NCBI GenBank assembly: GCA_013376735.1
Contig: VINJ01000001.1
Coordinates: 992,001 to 1,056,000, forward strand
DNA length: 64,000 bases
Direction of reading: 5' to 3'
Source of the DNA: a bacterium Scap17
GTDB lineage: Bacteria; Pseudomonadota; Gammaproteobacteria; Pseudomonadales; Halomonadaceae
The notes under the pieces were generated by a model. That model was not told where the DNA came from, did no database searches, and worked only from the letters and a program-made list of their open reading frames with translations. The position numbers were made by a program, and so were the translations under genes. Positions 9,057 through 18,441 of this stretch are shown here, in pieces. Numbering within the stretch: the first letter of the stretch is position 1; every line of letters begins with the position of its first letter.

Positions 9057-10505
9057 GTGAGCCAAGAGAATCTCGAAGCCTGTTTCAAGCAGTGGCAGGA
9101 CAATGAAGCCCTCGCGGAGCAGATGATCCCGCTGTTGGGAGATCTCTACCGCCGCTTCAACGTCGTGCCCTCCATCTACGGGCGTTCGCTGATCAATCGT
9201 TCGATGGTGCGCATCCTCAAGAACCACCGTTGGGTGCGCAAGGCCGAAGGCGTCGAGCTGTCAGTGGAAGACACCTTCCCGCTGGTGCGCGCGATGATCG
9301 AGCTCAACCTGGGCCCGGCCCACGTCGATATCGGCAAGCTGGCCGTCGCCTTCAAGCGCTCTGACGAGATGGATATCACCGCCTTCCTCAAGCGTGAGCT
9401 GGCCGACATCGTCGGTGGCTATGTCGAGGGCGGCATGGGCGGCGATCCGAAGGACGTCGTTCTGTATGGCTTCGGGCGCATCGGTCGTCTGTTGGCGCGC
9501 ATCATGATCGAGAAGGCCGGCGGCGGTAACCTGCTGCGTCTGCGCGCCATCGTGGTGCGTGGCAGCAAGGATGATCTGGAGAAGCGGGCCAGCCTGCTGC
9601 GTCGCGACTCGGTGCACGGGCCCTTCGAGGGCAGCATCACCGTCGATGAGGAAAATTCGGCGCTGATCGTCAACGGCAACTACATCAAGATCATCTACGC
9701 CAATTCGCCCACCGAGATCGATTACACCGCGCACGGCATCGACAACGCCATCGTGGTCGACAACACCGGCAAGTGGCGTGACGAAGCTGGCCTTGGCCAG
9801 CACCTGGAGTGCAAGGGCGTGTCCAAGGTGCTGCTGACGGCACCGGGCAAGGGCGATCTGAAGAACATCGTCTACGGGGTCAACCATACCGACATCAGCG
9901 ATGATGACCGCATCATCTCCGCGGCGTCCTGCACCACCAACGCCATCGTGCCGGTGCTGAAGGTGCTGCACGACGAGTACGGCGTCAGCCAGGGCCACGT
10001 CGAGACGGTGCACTCCTACACCAACGACCAGAATTTGATCGACAACTTCCACAGTGGTGATCGTCGTGGCCGTGCCGCGGCCCTCAATATGGTGTTGACC
10101 GAGACCGGTGCCGCCAAGGCCGTCGCCAAGGCACTGCCGGAGCTTTCCGGCAAGCTGACCGGCAATGCGATCCGCGTGCCGACGCCCAATGTCTCGATGG
10201 CGATCCTCAACCTGACGCTGAACACCGCAAGCGACGCCGAGCGCATGAATGACTTCCTGCGCACCGCCTCGCTGCATTCCTCGCTGCAGAAGCAGATCGA
10301 CTACGTCGATTCCTGTGAAGTGGTGTCCTCGGACTTCGTCGGCAACCGCCATTCCGGCATCGTCGACGGCCAGGCGACCATCGTCACCGACAAGCAGGCC
10401 GTCGTGTACGTGTGGTACGACAACGAGTTCGGATACAGCTGTCAGGTGGTGCGTATTCTGCAGCACATGTCCAACGTGCGTTTCAGCTACTTTCCGACGC
10501 GCTGA
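9057..10505 (+). CDS. gap: glyceraldehyde-3-phosphate dehydrogenase, long form
   Basis: Interconverts glyceraldehyde-3-phosphate and 1,3-bisphosphoglycerate. The Rossmann motif is LYGFGRIGRLLARIMIE (about 137-153) and the catalytic Cys lies in AASCTTNAIVPVL (about residue 291), with HSYTNDQNLIDN, AAALNMVLTETGAAKAV and WYDNEFGYSCQV downstream. At 482 residues it is ~150 longer than ordinary GapA because of an N-terminal extension before the Rossmann fold. The GTG start follows GAGAGGAT with about 6 bases spacing. The same long Gap sits between mfd and nqrA in Pseudomonas (PA3001). Its direction (glycolytic or gluconeogenic) and cofactor are not visible. Confidence 0.93.
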   Translation: MSQENLEACFKQWQDNEALAEQMIPLLGDLYRRFNVVPSIYGRSLINRSMVRILKNHRWVRKAEGVELSVEDTFPLVRAMIELNLGPAHVDIGKLAVAFKRSDEMDITAFLKRELADIVGGYVEGGMGGDPKDVVLYGFGRIGRLLARIMIEKAGGGNLLRLRAIVVRGSKDDLEKRASLLRRDSVHGPFEGSITVDEENSALIVNGNYIKIIYANSPTEIDYTAHGIDNAIVVDNTGKWRDEAGLGQHLECKGVSKVLLTAPGKGDLKNIVYGVNHTDISDDDRIISAASCTTNAIVPVLKVLHDEYGVSQGHVETVHSYTNDQNLIDNFHSGDRRGRAAALNMVLTETGAAKAVAKALPELSGKLTGNAIRVPTPNVSMAILNLTLNTASDAERMNDFLRTASLHSSLQKQIDYVDSCEVVSSDFVGNRHSGIVDGQATIVTDKQAVVYVWYDNEFGYSCQVVRILQHMSNVRFSYFPTR

Positions 10506-10565
10506 GTCAATGCGCCGCGTCTGTGGCGTGACTGGCAAAAAATTGAAATAAATACCTGCTGTTAC

Positions 10566-10598
10566 AACGCCCCCGCCCTCACTGATGGCGGGGGCGTT
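10566..10598 (+). terminator. rho-independent terminator after gap
   Basis: A 12-bp perfect stem (AACGCCCCCGCC / GGCGGGGGCGTT) with a 9-base loop, then GGCGTTTTC, about 60 bases after the gap stop. Confidence 0.8.
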
Positions 10599-10656
10599 GG
10601 CGTTTTCGGCGTGTGCACCACTTTAGTGTCGTATGGTCTTTCCGGCCTCGCATCTT

Positions 10657-10662
10657 TATAAT
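10657..10662 (+). promoter_or_regulatory. probable -10 of the nqr operon promoter
   Basis: The 341-base gap between gap and nqrA holds the gap terminator and a perfect TATAAT here. The -35 position (TGGTCT or neighbours) is poor, so an activator may be needed. The leader would be about 178 bases, beginning with a T-rich stretch at 10671-10677. No other gene is visible in the gap. Confidence 0.42.
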
Positions 10663-10846
10663 GAGCCGGATTTTTTTGGGCCGGTCCAATCTCTGGGCTA
10701 CACCTCCAACCGTCTGATAAGAAAAGCATTCACACTGCCTGATACGCGAAAATCGCGAGGTTGCCTGGTCAATTATCGGCCTCGAGGCGTATCTACGATG
10801 GGTGATCTTTCCTGAACAACATCAGATCCGACAATTGGGCGAGTCT

Positions 10847-12196
10847 ATGATCGAAGTCAAACGTGGCCTGGATCTCCCCATCGCCGGGGCGCCGGAGCAG
10901 CGTATCGAGGATGCGCAGCCCGTTCGTCGCGTAGCGATCCTGGGTGTTGACTACGTCGGCATGAAGCCGACGATGGAAGTCCGCGAAGGGGACAAGGTGA
11001 AGCAGGGGCAACTCCTGTTCACCGACAAGAAGACCCCGGGCGTCCGTTACACCGCGCCGGCTGCCGGCACTGTGGTCGAGATCAATCGTGGCGAGAAGCG
11101 CAAGCTTCTGTCCGTGGTCATCGAGATCGACGCGCAGGGCGAAGCTGTGGAATTCACTGCACATGGCGATGCCGCCATTGCAGGTCTCGAACGTCAGGTC
11201 GTGGTCGACCAGCTGGTCGAGTCCGGTCTGTGGACGGCGCTGCGTACCCGTCCGTTCTCGCGCGTGCCGGCACTGGATGCCAAGCCGGCAGCCATCTTCG
11301 TCACCGCCATCGATACCCATCCGCTGTCCGCGGATCCGGCCGTGGTGCTCAAGGGCCAGGAAGCCGCTTTCCGTCAGGGTCTCGTCGCACTGACGCGTCT
11401 GACCGAAGGCAAGGTGTTCCTGTGCCAGGCACCGGGTGCTGATATTCCGGGTGGCGACGTTTCCGGTGTGGTCAGCGAGTCCTTCAAGGGCCCGCACCCG
11501 GCAGGCCTGCCGGGCACGCACATCCACCACCTCGCACCGGTCAGCCTGCAACGTCAGGTCTGGCATGTCGGTTATCAGGATGTGGTTGCCATCGGTACGC
11601 TGCTGGCGGAAGGTCGCCTGGACACCACACGCGTCATCGCCGTCGGTGGCCCGCGTGCCACCAAGCCGCGTCTGCTGCGCACCCGTCTGGGCGCCAGCAC
11701 CGAAGAGCTGCTCAAGGGCGAAGTCGAGCAGCCGGAAGACACGCGTGTCATCTCCGGTTCGGTGTTCTCCGGCCTGACCTGCGAAGGGGCGCTGCGTTTC
11801 GTCAGCCGCTACCACAATCAGGTGAGCCTGCTCGAGGAAGGCAACAAGCGTGCCTTCATGGGCTGGCTGTCGATGGGCGCCAAGCGTCACTCGGTGCTGG
11901 GTATCTACCTGTCGAAGCTGACCGGTCTGACCGACTACCGTCCGAATACCTCCACCAATGGCTCCGAGCGTGCCATGGTGCCGGTGGGCGCGTACGAGAA
12001 GGTCATGCCGCTGGACATTCTGCCGACGCAGCTGCTGCGTTCGCTGATCGTGGGTGATATCGAGACCGGCATGCAGCTTGGCTGCCTGGAGCTTGATGAA
12101 GAGGACCTCGCGCTGTGCACCTACGTGTGCCCGGGCAAGTACGAATACGGTCCCATCCTGCGTGACAACCTCACCACGATCGAGAAAGAGGTCTGA
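10847..12196 (+). CDS. nqrA: Na+-translocating NADH:quinone reductase subunit A
   Basis: Peripheral cytoplasmic subunit of the Na+-pumping NADH:ubiquinone oxidoreductase, associated with the quinone end of the complex. It has 449 residues against ~446 in Vibrio. The conserved start [18 protein letters not shown] fixes 10847; the reading frame continues upstream without homology. A lipoyl/biotinyl-like segment ([23 protein letters not shown]) and the RnfC-like core [26 protein letters not shown] and [11 protein letters not shown] are visible. First gene of nqrABCDEF; the stop overlaps nqrB (TGATG). Confidence 0.97.
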   Translation: MIEVKRGLDLPIAGAPEQRIEDAQPVRRVAILGVDYVGMKPTMEVREGDKVKQGQLLFTDKKTPGVRYTAPAAGTVVEINRGEKRKLLSVVIEIDAQGEAVEFTAHGDAAIAGLERQVVVDQLVESGLWTALRTRPFSRVPALDAKPAAIFVTAIDTHPLSADPAVVLKGQEAAFRQGLVALTRLTEGKVFLCQAPGADIPGGDVSGVVSESFKGPHPAGLPGTHIHHLAPVSLQRQVWHVGYQDVVAIGTLLAEGRLDTTRVIAVGGPRATKPRLLRTRLGASTEELLKGEVEQPEDTRVISGSVFSGLTCEGALRFVSRYHNQVSLLEEGNKRAFMGWLSMGAKRHSVLGIYLSKLTGLTDYRPNTSTNGSERAMVPVGAYEKVMPLDILPTQLLRSLIVGDIETGMQLGCLELDEEDLALCTYVCPGKYEYGPILRDNLTTIEKEV

Positions 12197-13428
12197 TGAT
12201 GGGCATTCGACAGACTCTGGATAACCTGGAGCCGCACTTCCACAAAGGTGGCAAGTACGAGAAGTTCTACGCGCTCTACGAAGCCGTGGACACCATTTTC
12301 TATGCGCCGGCGAGCGTCACGCGCAGTACCACCCACGTGCGTGATGGCATCGATTTGAAGCGCATCATGATCACGGTCTGGATGTGTACCTTCCCGGCCA
12401 TGTTCTTTGGCATGTACAACGCCGGTCTGCAGGCCAACGAGGCCATCGCTGGCGGTTACAGCGCACTGGGCGGCTGGCGTGAAGCCATCGTCATGCTGCT
12501 GGCGGGCAGCCACGATGCCGGCAGCGTGTGGGCCAACTTCATCCTGGGCGCCACCTACTTCCTGCCCATCTATCTGGTGACCTTCGCGGTCGGCGGCTTC
12601 TGGGAAGTGCTGTTCGCGATGCGTCGCGGCCACGAGGTCAACGAAGGTTTCTTCGTCACCTCCGTGCTGTTCGCCCTGACACTGCCGGCGACCATTCCGC
12701 TGTGGCAGGTCGCGCTCGGTATCACCTTCGGTGTGGTGATCGGCAAGGAAGTCTTCGGCGGTACCGGCAAGAACTTCCTCAACCCGGCTCTGTCCGGTCG
12801 TGCCTTCCTGTACTTCGCGTATCCGGCCAGCATTTCCGGCGACGCGGTATGGGTGCCGGCCGACGGTTATACCGGTGCCACCGCACTGTCCACCGCGGCA
12901 CAGGACGGCATGAACGCCCTGATGCAGCAGATGAGCTGGACCGACGCCTTCCTCGGCTTCATTCCGGGCTCGATGGGTGAGGTGTCGACACTCGCCATCT
13001 TCCTGGGGGCTGCAGTATTGCTGTGGACGCGCATCGCCTCGTGGAGAATCATGCTAGGCGTCCTGCTGGGCATGATCGCGACCTCGGCGCTGTTCAATGC
13101 CATCGGCAGCGACACCAATGCCATGTTCGCGATGCCGTGGTACTGGCATCTGGTCATCGGCGGCTTCGCCTTCGGTATGGTCTTCATGGCTACCGATCCG
13201 GTTTCCGCCTCCATGACCAACAAGGGCAAGCTGATATTCGGTGCGTTGATCGGTGTGATGACCGTGCTGATCCGCGTCGCCAACCCGGCCTTCCCGGAGG
13301 GCATCATGCTGGCGATCCTGTTCGCCAATCTGTTCGCTCCGCTGATCGACCACTTCGTCGTGCAGGCCAACATCAAGCGCCGCGTCAAGCGCGAGACTGC
13401 CGGCATCGCGAACGAGGAGACCGTCTGA
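12196..13428 (+). CDS. nqrB: Na+-translocating NADH:quinone reductase subunit B
   Basis: Multi-spanning inner-membrane subunit that carries a covalent FMN and, in Vibrio structures, riboflavin; it is part of the Na+ path. The 410-residue protein has about ten hydrophobic segments, the conserved N-terminus [22 protein letters not shown], and the flavinylation motif [10 protein letters not shown], whose Thr near residue 229 is the expected attachment site for ApbE. It starts at the first of two adjacent ATGs (12196 or 12199), overlapping the nqrA stop. NqrC follows after one base. Confidence 0.97.
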   Translation: MMGIRQTLDNLEPHFHKGGKYEKFYALYEAVDTIFYAPASVTRSTTHVRDGIDLKRIMITVWMCTFPAMFFGMYNAGLQANEAIAGGYSALGGWREAIVMLLAGSHDAGSVWANFILGATYFLPIYLVTFAVGGFWEVLFAMRRGHEVNEGFFVTSVLFALTLPATIPLWQVALGITFGVVIGKEVFGGTGKNFLNPALSGRAFLYFAYPASISGDAVWVPADGYTGATALSTAAQDGMNALMQQMSWTDAFLGFIPGSMGEVSTLAIFLGAAVLLWTRIASWRIMLGVLLGMIATSALFNAIGSDTNAMFAMPWYWHLVIGGFAFGMVFMATDPVSASMTNKGKLIFGALIGVMTVLIRVANPAFPEGIMLAILFANLFAPLIDHFVVQANIKRRVKRETAGIANEETV

Positions 13429-13429
13429 C

Positions 13430-14212
13430 ATGGCCAGCAACAACTCCATCAAGAAAACCCTCGGCGTCGCGCTCGGGCTGTGCATCGTCTGCTCGGTGGT
13501 AGTTTCCACCGCAGCGGTCGTGCTGCGCCCGATGCAGATGACCAATGCCGAGCTGGACCGCAAGAGCAACATCCTCGCGGTCGCCGAGCTGCTGCAGCCG
13601 GGTGAGGACATCGGTCAGCAGTTCCGTGACAAGGTCACCGCCAAGGTGGTGGACCTGGATTCCGGTGAATACGTCGACGACATCGACCCGGAGAAGTACG
13701 ACCAGGCCAAGATGTCCAAGGACCCGGCCACCTCACGCACCCTGTCTGGCGAGGAAGACCTGCCGGGCATCAAGCGTCGTGAGCAGTACTCCGTGGTCTA
13801 TCTGGTCGGTGATGTCGAGCAGCCGGACGAGATCATCGTCCCGGTGCGCGGCAACGGCCTGTGGTCAATGATGTACGGCTATCTGGCACTGAAGGGTGAC
13901 GGCAACACCGTGGTCGGTCTCTCCTTCTACCAGCAGGGTGAAACTCCGGGGCTTGGCGGCGAAGTCGACAATCCGAAGTGGAAGGCCCAGTGGGATGGCA
14001 AGAAGATCTATCCCGAAGGCAGCATGGACCCGGAAGTGCACCTGAAGAAGGGCGGCGTGAATCCGTCTTCTCCGGATGCCAAGTACCAGGTCGATGCGCT
14101 GTCAGGGGCTACCCTGACCAGCAACGGCGTGACCAACCTGTTGCAGTTCTGGATGGGTGAGAATGGCTTCGCCAAGTACCTGACCCAGTTCCGTGACGTC
14201 AAAGGAGCGTAA
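13430..14212 (+). CDS. nqrC: Na+-translocating NADH:quinone reductase subunit C
   Basis: Mostly periplasmic subunit anchored by one N-terminal helix (about 10-32: [20 protein letters not shown]). The FMN-binding domain ends in [14 protein letters not shown], where Thr228 in SGAT is the predicted covalent FMN site modified by ApbE, encoded downstream. Length is 260 residues, normal for the family. The stop overlaps the nqrD start by one base (TAATG), and AAAGGAG lies just before it. Confidence 0.97.
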   Translation: MASNNSIKKTLGVALGLCIVCSVVVSTAAVVLRPMQMTNAELDRKSNILAVAELLQPGEDIGQQFRDKVTAKVVDLDSGEYVDDIDPEKYDQAKMSKDPATSRTLSGEEDLPGIKRREQYSVVYLVGDVEQPDEIIVPVRGNGLWSMMYGYLALKGDGNTVVGLSFYQQGETPGLGGEVDNPKWKAQWDGKKIYPEGSMDPEVHLKKGGVNPSSPDAKYQVDALSGATLTSNGVTNLLQFWMGENGFAKYLTQFRDVKGA

Positions 14213-14883
14213 TGATGGCAGCCGAAACTCCTAAAGGTGTCCTGACGACGCCGATCTTCAAGAACAATCCCATCGCGCTGCAGATCCTCGGTATCTGCTC
14301 CGCGCTGGCGGTGACCAACTCGATGAACACCGCCCTGATCATGGGTATCGCGGTGTGCCTGGTGACAGCGTTCTCCAGCATGTTCATCTCGTTGATCCGC
14401 AATCACATCCCATCGTCCATCCGTATCATCGTGCAGATGACGATCATCGCCTCGCTGGTCATCGTGGTCGACCAGTCGCTGAAGGCCTTCGCCTTCGAGA
14501 CGTCCAAGCAGCTGTCGGTCTTCGTCGGCCTGATCATCACCAACTGCATCGTGATGGGTCGCGCTGAAGCCTACGCCATGCAGAATGGCCCGACGATGAG
14601 CTTCATCGACGGTATCGGCAACGGTCTCGGCTACACCGTGATCCTGCTGGTGGTCGGCTTCGTGCGTGAGCTGTTCGGTTCCGGCTCCCTGTTCGGCGTG
14701 ACCATCCTGCAGACCGTCAACGACGGTGGCTGGTACATCCCGAACGGCCTGATGCTGCTGCCGCCGTCCGCGTTCTTCGTCATCGGTCTGTTCATCTGGG
14801 TGCTGCGCAGCATCTACCCGGAGCAGGTCGAGAAGGCGGAGTACAAGATTACCGCCAACACCAAGATCAAGGAGGCTGTGTAA
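14212..14883 (+). CDS. nqrD: Na+-translocating NADH:quinone reductase subunit D
   Basis: Integral membrane subunit of 223 residues with six hydrophobic helices. Together with NqrE it frames the intramembrane iron site: the conserved half-helix cysteines in [10 protein letters not shown] and [11 protein letters not shown] are both present. Two adjacent ATGs (14212, 14215) follow AAAGGAG. NqrD and NqrE are pseudo-symmetric homologues. Confidence 0.96.
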   Translation: MMAAETPKGVLTTPIFKNNPIALQILGICSALAVTNSMNTALIMGIAVCLVTAFSSMFISLIRNHIPSSIRIIVQMTIIASLVIVVDQSLKAFAFETSKQLSVFVGLIITNCIVMGRAEAYAMQNGPTMSFIDGIGNGLGYTVILLVVGFVRELFGSGSLFGVTILQTVNDGGWYIPNGLMLLPPSAFFVIGLFIWVLRSIYPEQVEKAEYKITANTKIKEAV

Positions 14884-14884
14884 C

Positions 14885-15505
14885 ATGTTCGAACACTATC
14901 TGAGCCTGTTCATCAAGGCCGTGTTCGTCGAGAACATGGCACTGGCCTTCTTCCTGGGCATGTGTACCTTCCTGGCGGTGTCCAAGAAGATCCAGTCCGC
15001 GATCGGTCTGGGCGTGGCCGTCATCGTCGTGCTGGCGGTGACCGTTCCGGTCAACAACCTGATCCTGAACTACCTGCTGCGTGAAGGCGCGCTGACCTGG
15101 ACGGGTCTGGAAGGGGCGGAGAGCATCGACCTGTCCTTCCTGGGCTACCTGTCCTACATCGGTGTCATCGCGGCGATCGTCCAGATCCTCGAGATGTTCC
15201 TCGACAAGTTCGTGCCGGCGCTCTACAACGCGCTGGGCGTGTTCCTGCCGTTGATCACGGTCAACTGCGCAATCCTCGGTGCGGCCCTGTTCATGGTACA
15301 GCGTGACTACACCTTCGGTGAGTCCGTCATCTATGGCGTGGGTGCCGGCTTCGGCTGGGCACTGGCCATCGCTGCACTGGCCGGTATTCGCGAGAAGCTG
15401 AAGTACTCTGACGTGCCGGCTGGCCTGCAGGGCCTGGGTATCACCTTCATCACCGTTGGCCTGATGTCGCTGGGCTTCATGTCCTTCTCCGGCGTCCAGC
15501 TGTAA
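14885..15505 (+). CDS. nqrE: Na+-translocating NADH:quinone reductase subunit E
   Basis: Integral membrane partner of NqrD, 206 residues with six hydrophobic segments. Its metal-site cysteines appear in [13 protein letters not shown] and [12 protein letters not shown]. It is preceded by AAGGAGG overlapping the end of nqrD, so translation is probably coupled. A short insert ([17 protein letters not shown]) makes it slightly longer than the 198-residue Vibrio protein. Confidence 0.96.
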   Translation: MFEHYLSLFIKAVFVENMALAFFLGMCTFLAVSKKIQSAIGLGVAVIVVLAVTVPVNNLILNYLLREGALTWTGLEGAESIDLSFLGYLSYIGVIAAIVQILEMFLDKFVPALYNALGVFLPLITVNCAILGAALFMVQRDYTFGESVIYGVGAGFGWALAIAALAGIREKLKYSDVPAGLQGLGITFITVGLMSLGFMSFSGVQL

Positions 15506-15530
15506 CGCAACCGAGCATAAGGAAATCGAA

Positions 15531-16763
15531 ATGGTAGATACCTCCATCATCGTGCTCGGCGTCGTCATGTTCACCGTGGTCGTTATCGGCCTGGTGCTCG
15601 TGATTCTCGCGGCACGCAGCAAGCTGGTCTCGAGTGGTGACGTCCAGATCGAGATCAACAACGACCCCGCCAACACCCTGACGACCCAGGCCGGCGGCAA
15701 GTTGCTGCAGACCCTGGCCGCCAATGGCATCTTCCTGTCCTCCGCCTGTGGTGGCGGTGGTTCCTGTGCCCAGTGCAAGTGCCGGATCTCGGAAGGCGGC
15801 GGTTCCATCCTGCCGACTGAAGAATCCCACTTCACCATGGGTGAGAAGAAGGAAGGCTGGCGCCTGTCGTGCCAGGTCCCGGTCAAGCAGGACATGAAGA
15901 TCGAAGTGCCGGAAGAGATCTTCGGCGTAAAGAAGTGGGAGACCACCGTCACCGCCAACCCGAACGTCGCGACCTTCATCAAGGAGCTGAACCTGCAGCT
16001 GCCGGAAGGCGAGGAAGTCAACTTCCGAGCCGGTGGTTACGTGCAGCTGGAAGCGCCGGCCTATGACATCAAGTTCTCCGACTTCGACATCGAAGAGGAG
16101 TATCGTGGTGATTGGGAGAAGTTCGGTCTGTTCAACGTTCAGCACAAGAACGAAGAGCCGGTCATCCGCGCTTACTCCATGGCGAACTATCCGGAAGAGT
16201 ACGGCATCCTGAAGTTCAACATCCGTATCGCCACTCCGCCGCCGAATTCCCAGCATCCGCCGGGTCTGATGTCCACCTACGTCTTCTCGCTGAAGCCGGG
16301 TGACAAGGTGACCGTGATGGGGCCGTTTGGTGAGTTCTTCGCCAAGGATACCGACGCCGAGATGGTCTTCATCGGTGGTGGTGCCGGTATGGCGCCGATG
16401 CGTAGCCATATCTTCGATCAGCTCAAGCGTCTGAATTCCAAGCGCAAGATGTCGTTCTGGTACGGTGCGCGCTCCATGCGCGAGTCGTTCTACAACGAGG
16501 AATACGACAAGCTGGCCGAAGAGAACGAGAACTTCGAATGGCACCTGGCGCTGTCCGATCCGCAGCCTGAGGACAACTGGGAAGGCCCGACAGGCTTCAT
16601 CCACAACGTCCTGTACGAAAACTACCTCAAGGACCATCCGGCGCCTGAGGATTGCGAGTACTACATGTGCGGGCCGCCCATGATGAACGCCGCCGTTGTC
16701 AAGATGCTCACCGACATGGGTGTAGAGCCGGAGAACATCCTGCTCGATGACTTCGGTGGTTGA
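15531..16763 (+). CDS. nqrF: Na+-translocating NADH:quinone reductase subunit F
   Basis: Electron-entry subunit that oxidises NADH through FAD and a [2Fe-2S] cluster. It has one N-terminal membrane helix (5-28), then a ferredoxin domain with Cys73, Cys79, Cys82 ([13 protein letters not shown]) and Cys114 (LSCQV) as cluster ligands. The FAD-binding motif [11 protein letters not shown] and NADH-binding [12 protein letters not shown] and [10 protein letters not shown] follow. Length 410. TAAGGAAATCGAA precedes the ATG. The gene ends 3 bases before the apbE start. Confidence 0.97.
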   Translation: MVDTSIIVLGVVMFTVVVIGLVLVILAARSKLVSSGDVQIEINNDPANTLTTQAGGKLLQTLAANGIFLSSACGGGGSCAQCKCRISEGGGSILPTEESHFTMGEKKEGWRLSCQVPVKQDMKIEVPEEIFGVKKWETTVTANPNVATFIKELNLQLPEGEEVNFRAGGYVQLEAPAYDIKFSDFDIEEEYRGDWEKFGLFNVQHKNEEPVIRAYSMANYPEEYGILKFNIRIATPPPNSQHPPGLMSTYVFSLKPGDKVTVMGPFGEFFAKDTDAEMVFIGGGAGMAPMRSHIFDQLKRLNSKRKMSFWYGARSMRESFYNEEYDKLAEENENFEWHLALSDPQPEDNWEGPTGFIHNVLYENYLKDHPAPEDCEYYMCGPPMMNAAVVKMLTDMGVEPENILLDDFGG

Positions 16764-16766
16764 TCG

Positions 16767-17840
16767 ATGATGTCACGCGTCGCAAGACGACTGGCAGGGC
16801 CGGCCCTCATGGGGCTGGCCCTGCTGGTTGCAGGCTGTGAAAATTCCAGCAACCCTGAGTTGCATCGCTTCGCCGGCCCCATCTTCGGCACCGGGTTCCA
16901 TGTCACGGTGGCGGCGGACCTGGATGCCGATGAGGTGGCGTCGCTCAAGCAGGCGAGCCTCGAGGCGCTCGACAAGGTCGACTGGCAGATGTCGACCTAC
17001 AAGGACGCCTCGGAGCTCTCGAAGCTGAATCAGGCGCCGCTGGATACGCCGGTCACGCTATCGGATGGCCTGGCGCAGGTGCTGGCCGAGTCGCAGGATA
17101 TCGGCAAGCGCTCCGACGGGGCCTTCGATATCACCGTCGGCCCGGCCGTCAATCTTTGGGGCTTCGGTCCGGATGAGCGTCTGGACAAGGCACCGAGCGA
17201 TGAACAGATCGCGCAGGCGCTCGAGAAGGTCGATCATCTGGCGCTGGAGCTCGATGGCAATACGGTGATCAAGCGCAAGCCGGTGTATGCCGACCTGTCG
17301 GGCATCGCCAAGGGCTATGGAGTAGACCGGGTCGCCGATGTGCTCGAGGCCAATGGCATCGAGAACTATCTGGTCGAAGTCGGGGGCGAGATCCGCGTCA
17401 AGGGTGAGAAACCCGGCCACAAGCCGTGGCGAATCGCCATCGAAGCACCGAAGTCCTTCGAGCGCTCGGTGCAGCGGATCATTGATCCCGGTAACGCTGC
17501 GGTTGCCACCTCCGGTGATTACCGCAACTATTTCGAGCAGGACGGCGTACGTTACTCGCACACGATCGATCCACGTACCGGGCGACCGATCCAGCACAGT
17601 CTGGCCTCGGTCACCGTGATCACGCCGGATTGCGCGAGTGCGGACGCCTGGGCCACGGCACTCAACGTGCTGGGTGCCGAGAAGGCAATGACGATCGCAG
17701 ATCGCGAGAACATTGCCGCCTATTTCATTGTCAAAACGGATGATGGCTTCAAACAGTCCTGGAGTCCGGCATTCGCGCCCTACCTGAAGGACGCGCCGGC
17801 GACAGGCGACACGAAGCCCGCAGATGAAGCCGGCGCCTGA
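16767..17840 (+). CDS. apbE: FAD:protein FMN transferase ApbE (lipoprotein)
   Basis: Transfers FMN from FAD to Thr of NqrB and NqrC. The 357-residue precursor begins with a lipoprotein signal ending in a lipobox (LLVAGC near residue 24), so the mature enzyme is membrane-anchored and periplasmic. ApbE signatures include STYKDASELSKLN, GAFDITVGPAVNLWGFG, DLSGIAKGYGVDRVAD, YLVEVGGEIRVKG and HTIDPRTGRPI. Its place directly after nqrF matches its role in loading this complex. Two adjacent ATGs (16767, 16770) are possible starts. Confidence 0.96.
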   Translation: MMSRVARRLAGPALMGLALLVAGCENSSNPELHRFAGPIFGTGFHVTVAADLDADEVASLKQASLEALDKVDWQMSTYKDASELSKLNQAPLDTPVTLSDGLAQVLAESQDIGKRSDGAFDITVGPAVNLWGFGPDERLDKAPSDEQIAQALEKVDHLALELDGNTVIKRKPVYADLSGIAKGYGVDRVADVLEANGIENYLVEVGGEIRVKGEKPGHKPWRIAIEAPKSFERSVQRIIDPGNAAVATSGDYRNYFEQDGVRYSHTIDPRTGRPIQHSLASVTVITPDCASADAWATALNVLGAEKAMTIADRENIAAYFIVKTDDGFKQSWSPAFAPYLKDAPATGDTKPADEAGA

Positions 17841-18057
17841 TGCCGGTCTATCAAGAGACGGTCTGCCGACAGGCGCTTGACCGGTTCGTTTCATCTGCCA
17901 TCTGTCGCGACACGCCTCCGACAGGGTCGGTCGCTCGGATTGCATGGCATCCTCCGGGTGCTGTCCTGAACGATCCACAGGATCGACAGGGTGCAAGCTG
18001 CGCCGTGCTGACCCGCTCGAGAGGTCCACAATGGGGCCATGCCCCGGGAGAAACGAC

Positions 18058-18309
18058 ATGACTATCTGGTTACTGGTGTTCGCCGCGATGTTGCTGCTGA
18101 TCGGCGTGATGGCCGTTGGCGTCCTGATGGGCCGCAAGCCGATCGCCGGCTCCTGCGGGGGGCTCAACAACCTCGGGCTCAAGGACGGCTGTGATATCTG
18201 TGGCGGCAAGGACGAGGAGTGCGAGAAGGAGCAGGATCGCCAGCGTCTGATGGCGGAGAGTGGCGGCAAGCCGGCCAGCGACCTGGCCTACGACGCCGCA
18301 CGTCGCTGA
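18058..18309 (+). CDS. nqrM: NQR iron-site assembly protein NqrM
   Basis: A small (83-residue) membrane protein needed for Na+-NQR maturation, thought to deliver iron to the NqrD/NqrE site. It has one N-terminal helix (TIWLLVFAAMLLLIGVMAVGVLMG) and the family's four-cysteine pattern GSCGGLNNLGLKDGCDICGG, followed by a charged tail. GGGAGA precedes the ATG. It stands 217 bases after apbE; that gap contains a small GGGGC-CAT-GCCCC hairpin just before the ribosome site and no other gene. Confidence 0.93.
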   Translation: MTIWLLVFAAMLLLIGVMAVGVLMGRKPIAGSCGGLNNLGLKDGCDICGGKDEECEKEQDRQRLMAESGGKPASDLAYDAARR

Positions 18310-18314
18310 TTTCT

Positions 18315-18410
18315 GCTCTGATGGCTCAGAGCCCGCCGGCCGCAAGGCCTGCTACCGGCCCTGACATGGCAGTGTCACCGCGAGGTGAGACCGTACGTGT
18401 CAGGGCCGGT
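18315..18410 (+). other. three consecutive stem-loops between nqrM and sthA
   Basis: Three inverted repeats follow each other. The first is GCTCTGA-TGGC-TCAGAGC (18315-18332). The second is GGCC-GCAA-GGCC with a GNRA tetraloop (18338-18349). The third has a 13-bp outer stem (18354-18366 with 18398-18410) enclosing TCACC-GCGA-GGTGA, again a GNRA loop. No T-run follows, so a classical terminator is not obvious. It could be a processing, attenuation or stabilising element. The sthA start lies 31 bases further on. Confidence 0.45.
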
Positions 18411-18441
18411 CTACGAATAATCAAGGAGCAAAGCGAGTCTC

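Noticed and set aside
9261-10538. A 425-codon minus-strand frame opposite gap
   Set aside because: It mirrors gap codon by codon and lacks recognisable domains or a ribosome site.
10562-10568. TTACAAC, the complement of the GTTGTAA core of E. coli Ter sites, just before the gap terminator
   Set aside because: The flanking bases do not match Ter, and a single 7-mer is expected by chance in 64 kb. The lineage's Ter consensus is also unknown.
10633-10815. A 60-codon frame upstream of nqrA as a leader peptide
   Set aside because: It overlaps the probable -10 box, and the codon content shows no attenuator-like residue runs.
10793-11890. A 365-codon minus-strand frame opposite nqrA
   Set aside because: The nqrA motifs on the plus strand explain the sequence; the antisense frame is a composition effect.
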